A stretch of 64,000 nucleotides of DNA from Blastomyces gilchristii SLH14081 (taxonomy: Eukaryota > Ascomycota > Eurotiomycetes > Onygenales > Ajellomycetaceae), in the NCBI RefSeq assembly GCF_000003855.2, contig NW_003101679.1, positions 752,417-816,416 on the forward strand. Reading direction: 5' to 3'. Shown one piece after another: positions 12,100 through 21,675 of the stretch. The position numbers and the translations under genes were made by a program. Under the pieces are notes generated by a model, which made no database searches, was not told the origin of the DNA, and saw only the letters and a list, made by a program, of their open reading frames with translations. Each line of letters opens with the position of its first letter. The stretch's first letter is position 1.

Positions 12100-12725
12100 A
12101 AGTGTGCAACTCAAATCAGTTAATAAAGAGTGTAAAAAAGAATTAAGTATTAATGAAAGCTCTTCAGTCACTGAAAAAGTAATTCTTACTTAAAAGAATA
12201 TGAAATTATGACAGAAAATAACTCTGTTTTTAATTCTTTGTAAGAATATTGTGTAAAACCCAGAGAAAAACACCTTACTTTTTCAAGAGAAGTAAAAAAC
12301 TATTTCTAAGATCTTTTTTTTTTTTGCATTAACTGCTGCAGAAGAATGAGATAGAAACTGCTAAGATATGCACTACTGTATACTCTCTATCAAGACTTTC
12401 CCTCTTCAGAGTCTTGATATTATAGAGAATATAAGTCTGTTTCTATATAATAATATAAATATTGTCAGTGGGATGTAGAGGAACTGGTTATTTATATCTC
12501 AAAATAGAAGACTTTGTCAATGATTATATCAATATAGAGTTAATTCTCAAATTCAATAGAAACCTAGTGTTGCTGTTCTCAATTTCTTGCAGAATCTATT
12601 GAATATTGAGATATTAAAACTAGATTTAATATATCTCACTGTGCAGGGATCAAAGGCTCAGTCAGACCTTGGGGTATACTGATTTTATAGTTGTTGGTGT
12701 GCTGTTGACTCATTGTTCACTGGTT
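12100..12725. other. AT-rich decayed DNA between the LINE and the duplicated segment
   Basis: No gene or repeat family was recognised. The composition matches the LINE up to about 12640, after which GC content rises. Confidence 0.5.
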
Positions 12726-12985
12726 ATGTATTGAATGCTGTTGCTGAGGTATCTTTTTGTATTGTTCTGCTGGGAATGGGCCAGATTGAGAGGGGTAGTA
12801 CAGGGGTGAGACTTGGTGTTGAAGTCTAGATACACTGGCGGCGGACTGTGGAGATTGCACTTCAGAAGAGTCCATTGATTATGTGCTTGATATTATCGCC
12901 GAGGTATCTTTTTGTATTTTTCTGCCGGGGATGGGCCAGATTGGGAAGGGCGGTACGAGGGTGAGACTTGGCGTTGGTGTTTTGG
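12726..12985. repeat. Imperfect tandem duplication of about 80 bp, left copy RIP-like mutated
   Basis: GAGGTATCTTTTTGTATT begins at 12746 and again at 12901, and the next 60 or so bases align without gaps. The left copy differs mainly by C-to-T or G-to-A changes at CG sites and at GG. The right copy is in GC-balanced sequence. The element type is unknown; it marks the edge of the AT-rich block. Confidence 0.8.
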
Positions 12986-13964
12986 AACATCAAAGATGGA
13001 CAGGGTTTTCGCGGAGGTCGCTCCTCGGATATCTCCACAACTACAGGTCGGGGATCTTCCAAAATCGAGAAGATTGGTGCATATGGCTAGGTCACTTCAC
13101 CTTACAATTTGTATGGCACTCTGGCCCGGGGTTGTGGTGTGGTAGGGGAGAACGGGGGATAATCCCACACAGGAGCTTCGAACAACGTCCAGTTCACGTT
13201 TGGCTGGATAACTCCACCACCACACGGGGTATGCGGTCGGCGATGGGGTCAAAATGCTCGTATGATCGAGGGCTTTTCGATGGATCTATCGGCGGGTTCT
13301 TATTCGAAAAATCGAGCGAGTTCGTGGTGGAGCGGTTGACTTGTTATGAGTAGAAGTGAGAGAGGGTAAGAAAGAGCAGGTGGCCGAAAGACACCTTGAT
13401 CGCCTACGTAATACTCCAGCTTCCCAACAAATGTCCTGAACTGATGAGAAGCATCCATGAAGAAATACTAGCAAAGCACAACGACATCTAGCCGTGCACA
13501 CTTGATCACTGAAGCCCTCCATGGGATGCTGGTACTAGATGTACTGCACAATCTGGATTGCCCCGTGGTCCAGGTACTGAAGGTGAACAAGGCGATGAAC
13601 ATATTCCATCATCCGCTTCTGGCATTGTTGGCTGGTTGTCTAGGATATCTAGAATTAACACCCTGCGGCAAGCCTAGAGACTAACAAGATAGGGAAACAA
13701 GCGCTCACGGCGAGGGGGCCCTGGGTAGGAAAAAGTAACAGGACCTCATGCTTGAGAAACAAGAACCCCGATGTCGACACATTTAGCTGGCAAGCACACT
13801 TGAGTTGAATCACCAAAGAATCGATGACCAAGAAAACTTTTTTATTGTTCATTGAAACAATTACTGCACAGATTGAAGAGGACAAAGGGTGATTGACTCC
13901 GATGGTGTCTCAAGTCCCCAGGAAGCGCTGGATGCGAGGATTCGGGGGTAGTGGTGTCCTCCGG

Positions 13965-14006
<42 letters not shown>

Positions 14007-14672
14007 AAACAGATGACTGACCACTACGCTTTAAAATTAGGCACCTCTCAGTGGTGATATGCTGGGCAACTAAGAATCTAACTGATTGGCCGAGCACTCA
14101 TATTAAGGTATTCTGTCCTCTGACATTGAGAGAATGGCCAAAAATTTTGTGGCATATAGATCATCAATCGCGATTGCAATTTATTTTATATATTCGAGTC
14201 TCTCATACATGGAGTGAAGAGCAGGGTAAGGAACAGAAGGGCTATATTGATTATTGATGGATGGAAGTACTAATAATATTGAATTTCTTAGTTATCAATC
14301 AGGATTCTTTCTTACATTCAAGAGAGTGATGTTTGAAAAGAAGAGGGATGGTCGTTGATATTTTGATGAAATATAACGCTACATTTATTGATTGATTGGA
14401 GAAGAAGGAATTGTTTGAAACAGGAAACACAGATTTCTTATTGGAAAGTGGATCAGAAAAAAAAAAAACAATTCTTAGTTATACATCAATGATGATGAAA
14501 TTCCATGAGGAAGTAAGTAACAGGCTAACAACATAACATAAACATAGCATCACAGATGGGCATACATGCATACATGAGGACGAACATACAAACATACAAA
14601 CACAGATCTCATACTCATCTCATCTCACACATGATTTCACAAAGTACAATCTCACTCATCCACAGGCAAAAT
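12985..14672. other. Gene-poor transition zone with probable repeat relic and poly(A) tract
   Basis: The minus strand at about 13320-13220 can be read as coding-like (SNKNPPIDPSKSPRSYEHFD, then PIADRIPRVVVELSS), interrupted by stops further on, so an old gene fragment may be present. An uninterrupted run of 40 A occupies 13965-14004. The rest (14005-14672) is low-complexity intergenic sequence and the 3' flank of the next gene. No reliable gene was seen. Confidence 0.4.
13965..14004 (+). repeat. Poly(A) tract of 40 bases
   Basis: The run is pure A, preceded by CTCCGG and followed by GAAAAC. Such a run at the edge of a repeat zone could be the 3' tail of a retroposed sequence lying to its left, but no target-site duplication was found. 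Confidence 0.6.
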
Positions 14673-16265
14673 TCAACGATAGTACCCGTCAATCATCATC
14701 GGAATCCCAAGCTTCTGGTGAATCCTCCTCTTCAAATGCCACCACAGCGAGCGCCTGAACCGCAGCCCCCATTTCCGCACTAGGCGGTCAAACGGTTCGT
14801 ATTTGTCTCTGTCCTCGCGGACGCTGTCATAATACACCGGGTCCGTGATCAGATGCCCGACCGCCATTCCGAACTCACCCGTCTCGAGCACCGGAAGCCC
14901 CGCGGGGAGGAGTGTGTCCCAGTCTTCTTCGCTTTGCTTTTCGATCTCGGCGGCGGTCATGGGCTTGTTCTCATCCGATGGAAAGGTGGAGGCGGAGAGA
15001 GAGCCAGAGGTAGAGCGAGCGGTAAAGCCGGAGATGGAGCCAGAGGTAGAGGCAGGAGTAGAGGCGGGGGTAGGCGCAGGGGCACAGGCAAATGCGGAGA
15101 CAGCGTCATATTCCAACCGGCGTCGCCTCGCCGCCGCGTTCAAGCAGACACCCACATAGTGCATGTCGCGCACGACGTTCGAGCTCTGCCGGTTCAGGAA
15201 CTCGGGGTACTCCTGGATGATGCGGCAGATTTCCTTCTCGAAGACGGACTTGCAGCCATCGCGGGCCCATTCGCGCAGCGTCTCGCGCCGCATGAGGTCT
15301 GCCGTCCTGCTGCCGTCCGCGTACGTCCAGAGCAGCGAGTGCATCCAGTAATATTCAAACGCGTTTCTGCGCTCCAGGTCGGCGCGAGCGGATAGTCTTG
15401 ATTTGTCGCTGGCTCTGCCTTTGCCTTTGACTTTGAATTTGTCTTTGAGGGACTTGGCTTTGGGTTTGGCTTCGGCGTTGCCGCCTGCGTTGGCGCTCTC
15501 GCGCTCGCGCTCGCGCTCGCGGTTGCTATCGCGAACCAGCTTGATCAACCCGTCGATGACGTACCAGTCCATCAACTCCGTGAATTCCTCAGAGTAGGTC
15601 TCGACGCGCAGAGCCTTGAGGTTGGGCAGCGTGCAGAAGGGGAGGATGGGGACGTCATAGTCATGTTGACAGGTGGAGCGGGCAGGCGCAGGAGTGTAAG
15701 CCGTGCTCGGCCAATCGAGCGTATCGATCCAGTTCTGGCCGTCACTCTCGCGCTCCAGCAGGCGGATGAGCAGACTCTTGATCTGCGTGCCGCCGCGGAA
15801 CAGGCTGACGAGGTTGCGTACTTTCTGCCACAGGCAGAAGAGCTCGCCCACGTCGTTCGGGTCCGGCGAAGGGATGTTGACGATCACTTGGTCGAACTTG
15901 TGGAATGCCATGCTGCCGAAACCGCGCGTTTTGGCGCTGGCGACGCTCTTCAGGGTCCAAGACACAGGCGGGCTTGGGCAGTCCGCTCCACCATGGTCGA
16001 GGAGCCGATGTTTGCGTCTGAAGGAGACGGTGCAGAGATCGGCAGTGGGGCGGTAGACTGGGTCGATATCGAACTCCAGCGTACCGCGTCGGTGGATCAC
16101 CTCATCGATCTCGTCGTGCAAGAAGTGGCTTGCACGGAGGATGCTGAGATCGGTATTGGAGTTGCTCATGTCTTGAGCAGGGGTTGGGACCAGTTCAGCC
16201 CAGATCTTCTCGCGCAGCTCGTAGGGCAAGCGCGCGAACAAGCCGAGGTTTGGCATGGTGGCCAT
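14673..16265 (-). CDS. F-box/2EXR-like domain protein
   Basis: Single-exon frame of 530 residues. The N-terminus (about residues 9-60) reads LFARLPYELREKIWAEL and then LSILRASHFLHDEIDEV, the pattern of fungal F-box-like or 2EXR domains, in which a leucine-proline core is followed by a search for attached residues. In true F-box proteins this segment binds Skp1 and targets substrates for ubiquitination; for this lineage-specific family the function is not established. The middle holds a basic Arg/Glu/Lys low-complexity segment (about 250-290), and a Ser/Thr/Ala/Pro-rich repeat occurs at about 405-440. The C-terminus is acidic and then basic. It is the first intact gene right of the transposon block. 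I am confident it is coding, moderately confident of the domain. Confidence 0.75.
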   Translation of the reverse strand: MATMPNLGLFARLPYELREKIWAELVPTPAQDMSNSNTDLSILRASHFLHDEIDEVIHRRGTLEFDIDPVYRPTADLCTVSFRRKHRLLDHGGADCPSPPVSWTLKSVASAKTRGFGSMAFHKFDQVIVNIPSPDPNDVGELFCLWQKVRNLVSLFRGGTQIKSLLIRLLERESDGQNWIDTLDWPSTAYTPAPARSTCQHDYDVPILPFCTLPNLKALRVETYSEEFTELMDWYVIDGLIKLVRDSNRERERERESANAGGNAEAKPKAKSLKDKFKVKGKGRASDKSRLSARADLERRNAFEYYWMHSLLWTYADGSRTADLMRRETLREWARDGCKSVFEKEICRIIQEYPEFLNRQSSNVVRDMHYVGVCLNAAARRRRLEYDAVSAFACAPAPTPASTPASTSGSISGFTARSTSGSLSASTFPSDENKPMTAAEIEKQSEEDWDTLLPAGLPVLETGEFGMAVGHLITDPVYYDSVREDRDKYEPFDRLVRKWGLRFRRSLWWHLKRRIHQKLGIPMMIDGYYR

Positions 16266-17330
16266 GTTTCCGACTTGGATGTTTTTTATTGCTGTACTGA
16301 AGTGTACAGTGGATAGTGGATGCTGACGGTGCTTTCAGAGTTCACTTTCAAAATGTTTGTGGATAGCCGATTCGTGGAGTAGCCTTAAATGCTCTTGAGG
16401 CCTGGTTGGGGAGATTGTCTTGTTGTGAAGTAGCAAAGCTTCTTTTTATTTATTTTTTTATGGCAAGCAGGCAGTTCAGTTCTATGAGCAGGCTGGTTTG
16501 TATGTAGGCTGGTGGAAGGAAAGCTTATCTGATCAAAACTTATGTCTCAGCAGGACAAGAAGCAAGAAGCTTAAAGCAGAATATATGGAGTGGGTTGTAA
16601 GATGGAAGAAGAAGAGGGAGCAGACGAGCAGCCGGGAGAGCATTTATATAGCCCGCCGTGGAGTCTATTGCCCCAGGGCTCCATGACTTACCATTGGAAT
16701 GACGCAAAAATTAAATGTCGAGGAGAGTTCTATATAGATTTAAGCTTGATGGCGTCTGGGGAAGCCGTTGGGCTCCGAAAGCTTCCCCTTAAAGTTACCG
16801 AGTTTTGGGCAACTTTATTCTGTTTCCCCCTACGAATTCTCGCAGGGAAAGGAGCAACGACTGGATCCTGCTGGACAGCTCATTCCCCTTCTGGAGCAAA
16901 CCCGAAGCATGTTGTATTTAGCCTTGCGAAGTACGTTTCTATCGAGGAATATGCAGTCGCCGCTCCCCTAATCGGGATATACAAGGCCGATGATATGCAG
17001 GAGAGTGTTTAAGACTATCTAGCCAGTTCGGGCATGTATAGCTGTCAGGTTTCTTATTTCCTCCAGTTCCCTGGACGGTTCAGGGAACGTACTGCCAGAT
17101 GGGTGGCAATCAGATTGCCCCCGACAGAAATGTCGACATTTTTGTTCCTGTGGCAGAGTGCACACTCCGAGGGCCCCTGGCGGGCAACACAGGTTGGTAT
17201 AGTAGGAAATGAGATCGCGAGAGATGAGAGAATGGGCAGACGGAACGAGGGAATGAACGATGGGCGGGGAGTAGGAGGGATATATTATCAGTAGAAACGA
17301 GTAGAGTAGTGTAGTGTAGTATATCATGCT
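16266..17330. other. Intergenic region, no supported gene
   Basis: This is the 5' flank of the F-box-like gene and the 3' flank of the next minus-strand locus. A plus-strand open frame at 16590-17012 has no recognisable domain. A short foldback with 8-bp arms (GGGGAAGC and GCTTCCCC) lies near 16758-16791. Confidence 0.4.
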
Positions 17331-18484
17331 ATATTAACTCCTGCTAGAGCTGTTTTCATCGAAAGAGCGCCATATCCTATACAAAAAAAAAAGAGCCATC
17401 TCAACCGCTCCAATGAAGGCCACAGCCCCAGATATCGCACCCAGATAGCCCAAGTAAGGCAAGACATCGACGCTCAGGTAGCAGGAGTAGATGCTGTAAC
17501 TAGCAGAGTAGGTAGACCGTGTCGTGTCGCTATGGTCAACGTCGAGACATCCTGGTGAAGAAGCCCGCTTCGTCTGCACCCATACGTCTGGTTGTAGAAC
17601 CCCGGGTAGCCGTGCACGGCTCGATATTGGGGCATTTGGGTTTCTAGGCGCTATAGGAAGTCGTAGCTAGTGAAAGAGTCGCTGTCAGCGAGCTGGCGAT
17701 CGTATTTCGTGCTGATGCCAGTCATTTTGACCTGCGTATGGCTGTTCGAAGAGAGCGGAGAGACGACGGACGGTATTTTTGCGTCCATTAATGGCGGGAT
17801 TGAATAGAGGGTGCCTCTCCAAGAGTTGTATATACGATCTTTCGCGGCTATCTAATAACACCCGATATAGTAGGCAGTTTTGACGGGCTTACCCTTGAGG
17901 TTGTCGCGGCGTGTTGCTGGAAAACCACCACCGGCGTACTTAGGGAAGCAGCGATCTGAGCTGTCGATGAATGAGCAGGCGATAGGTATAGCCTAGAGAG
18001 AACGAATGGATAGTGAGATAGGCTGCGATGGGATAGGGGACGCGCAGTGGGATTGATACAGGCAAAGTTAGGCCCATGTGGAGTGGGATAGCATAGGACA
18101 CATCCATCCCACAAAAGGGCGAGGGTCAGTCGCTATACATGCTCGGATAGTCGCCAACGATCCCCATCTGCCTCGAGAAGGATGGAGCGTCCACTCCCCT
18201 TATCAGGCCTTCACAACAATCCCGCCTTCGTTTGAGAGATGGATGGTACAAAGCTTATATCTATATGTCTGGCTTTTACTCGGCTGAGATGCAGTCTTAC
18301 GCGCCTCATCATCCCCAATGCAGGAAATGGGAAAGGTATACAGCCAGGCGGGGTCTACTTGCAAGGGATACCGTATAACGCCGCAGCGCGATTGCATGGT
18401 CTCAAGACACTGATAGCTACCACACTCTAGGCTATACCAGAAGTGAATGGTATGAATGGACAAGGTCACTTCTGGCGATAACAC
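17331..18484 (-). pseudogene. Unrecognised multi-exon membrane-protein gene or relic
   Basis: Several coding-like segments lie on the minus strand. A C-terminal segment (17579-17334) contains a hydrophobic helix, LGYLGAISGAVAFIGAVEMA, followed by a basic stop-transfer end. Upstream, about 17830-17650 reads IYNSWRGTLYSIPPLMDA and later continues to SYDFL and a TAG. In the next part QYRAVHGYPGFYNQTYG appears but needs a frame change to join the C-terminus. At about 18000-17890 a stretch bounded by an AG acceptor and a GTAAGC donor gives AIPIACSFIDSSDRCFPKYA. An ATG frame at 18484 could be the first exon. I could not build a continuous model because of the in-frame TAG and the frame change, so either unusual introns or decay is present. 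No family was recognised. Confidence 0.3.
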
Positions 18485-18791
18485 TAAAGGACAAGCAACG
18501 TTTTCCCGGCAAGCATCTGAACGTAGGGTTGGGTATCAAAAGTATTAAACTTGGTAGAATGAGGATAGAAAAAGAACAAGGAAATGGGAAAAACCTGCGA
18601 GAGGAGAGGCTCGGAAGACCTTCTCTGGCTTATTTCAATGTAAAAGAATATCATAAGAATCCTAGCAGCTTCGGACGATACATTGATTCATCACTAGGTA
18701 TTCCAGAATACACAACCTCGAAACATAGCTCATACCGAATACTAGGCAGCGCAGGTAGATCGAATGCACGCACTTACACGCTAGCATATCT

Positions 18792-21004
18792 TCAAAACAT
18801 TTGGTCAATAACCTTCATACTATCTTGCTGCAGCGCTGTATGGTGCGCATTCAACCCCCCAATAAGCGCCACGCCAGGCGGAATTCTAACGTCTCGAATG
18901 CCAAAGCAAGCAAACGCAATAACCTTCCTTAGGGCAGGACAGGACTTGAAGATGGAAAGAACAAGAAAATCATCCGCAGACGTGTGGAACGACATGTCGA
19001 ACTCTTTCAAACAGGGGTATTTGTTATGAGTTGCGTCGAAGACGGCAGACATTGACTCGTGCGAAATGTGTCGGCAGGAACAGATGTTGAGCTTTTCGAG
19101 GAATTTCCCGGAGTGGTCCATGAGCGCTTGAAAGCCAGCCGAGGCTAGGCCGATGGGGGTTTCGGGGCCGTCGGGATTCTTGTTATCCACATCACGAGTG
19201 CTGGAAAGATCCACGTTGGTGAGAGGCGGGTTATCCCAATCCGTGAAGAGGCGAGCGTAGGCTGCATCGGTGCAGATGCAGTTGTCCGCGAAGCGCAGTT
19301 TTGAAAGCCTCTTGCAGCGTTGATGAATCATGTCCAAAACGGTGTCGTCGGCGTTTTTGAAGCCGCTGAGCGATAAGGTCTTCAGATTAGGCCCGAGTTT
19401 GTCGACTACCACCAGCAGTGCTTCGGAGGATGTCTCTTTGAGCAATTCCAAGGATAGGTGCTCTAATTTCGGGAGTTTTGAGATTGAGCTGAGCGCATCG
19501 TTGCCCAGCAGCCAACAGGTTTTTAGCTTCAGGCGGCGTAAGTTCGTACAATGTTCAACCATCACAGCTATCGACTCGTCATCCAACGAGTAGTCCAAGT
19601 TGGATAATTTGAGGCTTTCAAGTTTCGAGCCATATGCTTTGAACAATTTCTGCCAGCCTTCATTTGAGATGAGGTTGGATGCGTCAAGATGGATATGTTT
19701 GACGTTTTTATTGTGGCCCATCATGTACTCGAGCTGTTTATCTTTTAATTGACCAGCAAAGCGAAGATTGACCCTTTCGAGGAATGGCATGGTAGCGAAT
19801 ATCTTTTGAAAATCATTCTCTTCCAGTTCTGTAGCCCTGTTAGCTAAGTTTTCTATACTCTTTCTTTTCTTTTCTTTTCACTCCTTATACTCTTAATTAT
19901 AGGAGAAAACGTACTGCCAGAGTCATATATATCAATGACAGTGACGTCACCTCGGAGGAACAGGTCAACCGTTAAAGAAGTCAATGCCCGTCGTTTGGAC
20001 AAAATGTGGCTAAGCCTCAAGACAAGATCAGGAGGGAGGTCACCAAACTCCTCGATATCTTCGATGTGATTGGCAACTTGCTATATGGTACCACATAAAT
20101 CAATCTACCAGCCCTGTGGCAAGAAACACGGAGAAAAAAATGGTGCACCAGCATACCTTAATGCAAGCCTCAACAAGGCTCGGAGCGCCAAGCTGTACAA
20201 TACCATCCAGGATCTTGCTAACATTTTGACGTCGGCCCCGTTTATTCTTATTAGCAAGGGTCTTTCTGCTTTGCTGGTCCCGGAGATCCTCCCGTTTCGA
20301 ACAAGGGGCGCAGAGAAGACCACCCTTTGCGCCTGCTTTAGAATATGTAGTAACGGTGAAGCGACTTTTGCAATACTCGCAGTTCTCAAGTTGGCCAGGA
20401 AGCACGTTACCCGATTTCCTCCCGCTGACCATGGAATTGAAGATTCTTGCATCGTCATTTCGCATGCCTTGCGCTTTCTTCTGCTTCGCGGCGTTCATAG
20501 CCTTAAGCGTGGCCTGTGACTTGCGTTTCCTTGTCTTTGCGCTCTCCACGGGAACATCGGGCATTTCTTCATCTTGCTCGGCACCTGCCTGGCTGTTGTT
20601 ATTGTTGTCTCCAGTGTCATTTGTTTGCTGTTCATCTTGTTGGCGGGCTTCCCTCAGGCGCTGCTCGTAGTTATTGCGGATTTCTGCCGCAGAGATATTG
20701 TTGGACTATGGTAGGGGAAAATCAGCTAACCTGTCTTCCAAGTACAGTACATGTCTAGAAACAGATACAATCAGATATGGGTAGAACATACCGCTAGGAA
20801 ATCTGTCAAGGCAGAATGTCTTCATAAGAAACGGTGAAGTTAGTAATTAATTGGCTCCGGGTGCTGGTCGGGTCAAGGAGTCTATTGTAACCACTTACGG
20901 CCCCCGGATATTTGAACGTTGTGGTCTTCGCGCCCTTCAAGCTGTTAGCAACCATTACCAGTGATCTCATTAAGCACATCACCAGTCAGAGGAGTCACAT
21001 ACAT
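18792..21004 (-). CDS. rad7: DNA repair protein Rad7 (global genome NER, LRR protein)
   Basis: Exons on the minus strand are 21004-21003, 20934-20899, 20819-20792, 20705-20157, 20080-19915 and 19828-18792. They join to 1818 nt, or 605 residues. The N-terminus (MARRPQRSNIRGP, then HSALTDFLA) is the conserved Rad7 signature. Lys/Arg-rich sequence follows, and a CxxC...CxxC zinc-ribbon-like motif (CEYC and CAPC, about residues 131-157). Leucine-rich repeats run from about residue 265 to the end. In yeast, Rad7 acts with Rad16 (and an Elongin C/Cul3-type ligase) to find lesions in non-transcribed chromatin. The start codon appears to be split by intron 1 (21002-20935; GTATGT donor, TGCTAAC branch site): exon 1 contributes AT and exon 2 G, and the only upstream in-frame codons run back to a TAA. 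The gene lies head to head with rad16. Confidence 0.93.
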
Positions 21005-21675
21005 GTTGAAAACCGGTGATTAATATCCAGTATTTGCTGTTCTAAGTCTCCTGTCGTCAGGTCGGTGTCTGCCCCTGTCTGAAAGGGGTTTAATTGAAAT
21101 ACTCCCTGCACGTGACTTCGTGCCTCGTGTTCCTCGACCACAACGCGTTGCTTCGGGAACGAATTCAGGCAGCCACGGTGTCTCAAATTGGTCTATTTAC
21201 GCTCCTTTTTTGTGCTAGATCTATCTGTCTAGTGCAATTAGAAGGAGAGTCGCTGGCGCCGGTACGGTGAGTCATTGGATAGTTCGTATTCAGGTTGTTG
21301 CGGACGGGAGGAGAACGAACCAGGTCTTGCCAGTGGAGCAAGCTTCCATTCTGGCCAACTTTGTAGACAGGAGGCTTGCCAAACCTTCGTCTGTCAGATT
21401 TCAAGGGGTGAGCGTGAGCCAAGAACACCACCACGGAGACGAGCCTGATTAACACAAGGTCGTGTTGTTATTGAGAAGGTGGATAGATTTCTCAGCGGTT
21501 GAAGCCAGTCGTTTCCCCTTTATTCACCTTGCACTGCAGAAGTGGAGATTTTCATCCATACTCGAACGCTTTCAGTTTACAGACCTCCGCGGTACACCGA
21601 GCCTTCGAAGCAGTCTCGGCTTCACATTGACAATTCAGCCTCATCCTTAATTCTGTGGACCTGTTGGTGGACGTC
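21005..21675. promoter_or_regulatory. Shared divergent promoter region of rad7 and rad16
   Basis: About 670 bp separate the two start codons, so both promoters and 5' leaders must fit here. A TGAGTCA site (21268-21274), the consensus of AP-1/Gcn4-type bZIP factors, overlaps an ATTGG (21274-21278), the reverse CCAAT box. Function of these sites is inferred from motif match only. Confidence 0.5.

Larger units (their letters stand above)
5728..12100 (-). mobile_element. Tad1-like LINE (non-LTR) retrotransposon, RIP-decayed, 5' at right
   Basis: The complete order of a fungal Tad1-type LINE can be followed on the minus strand. ORF1 starts at about 11706 and includes zinc knuckles. ORF2 starts near 10078 and carries an AP-endonuclease, reverse transcriptase and a C-terminal RNase H. 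The 3' end is a short (AAT)n tail at 5728-5744, adjoining the APH pseudogene. Coding frames are broken by many stops, most of them TGA at positions where the family has Trp. A pair of direct repeats lies at the 5' end. The sequence beyond 12100 up to about 12640 is equally AT-rich but was not assigned to the element. Confidence 0.85.

Noticed and set aside
1..12640. Alternative genetic code with TGA as Trp
   Set aside because: Nuclear genes in the same window use TGG for Trp and TGA as stop (for example rad16 and the APH relic). TGA at Trp positions is confined to dead repeats and is explained by mutation context.
12883..13353. Plus-strand open frame of 156 codons
   Set aside because: No domain, unusual composition, and it crosses the duplicated repeat segment.
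14853..16316. Several long plus-strand frames opposite the F-box-like gene
   Set aside because: They mirror the minus-strand gene's GC-rich codons and low-complexity repeats; no family match.
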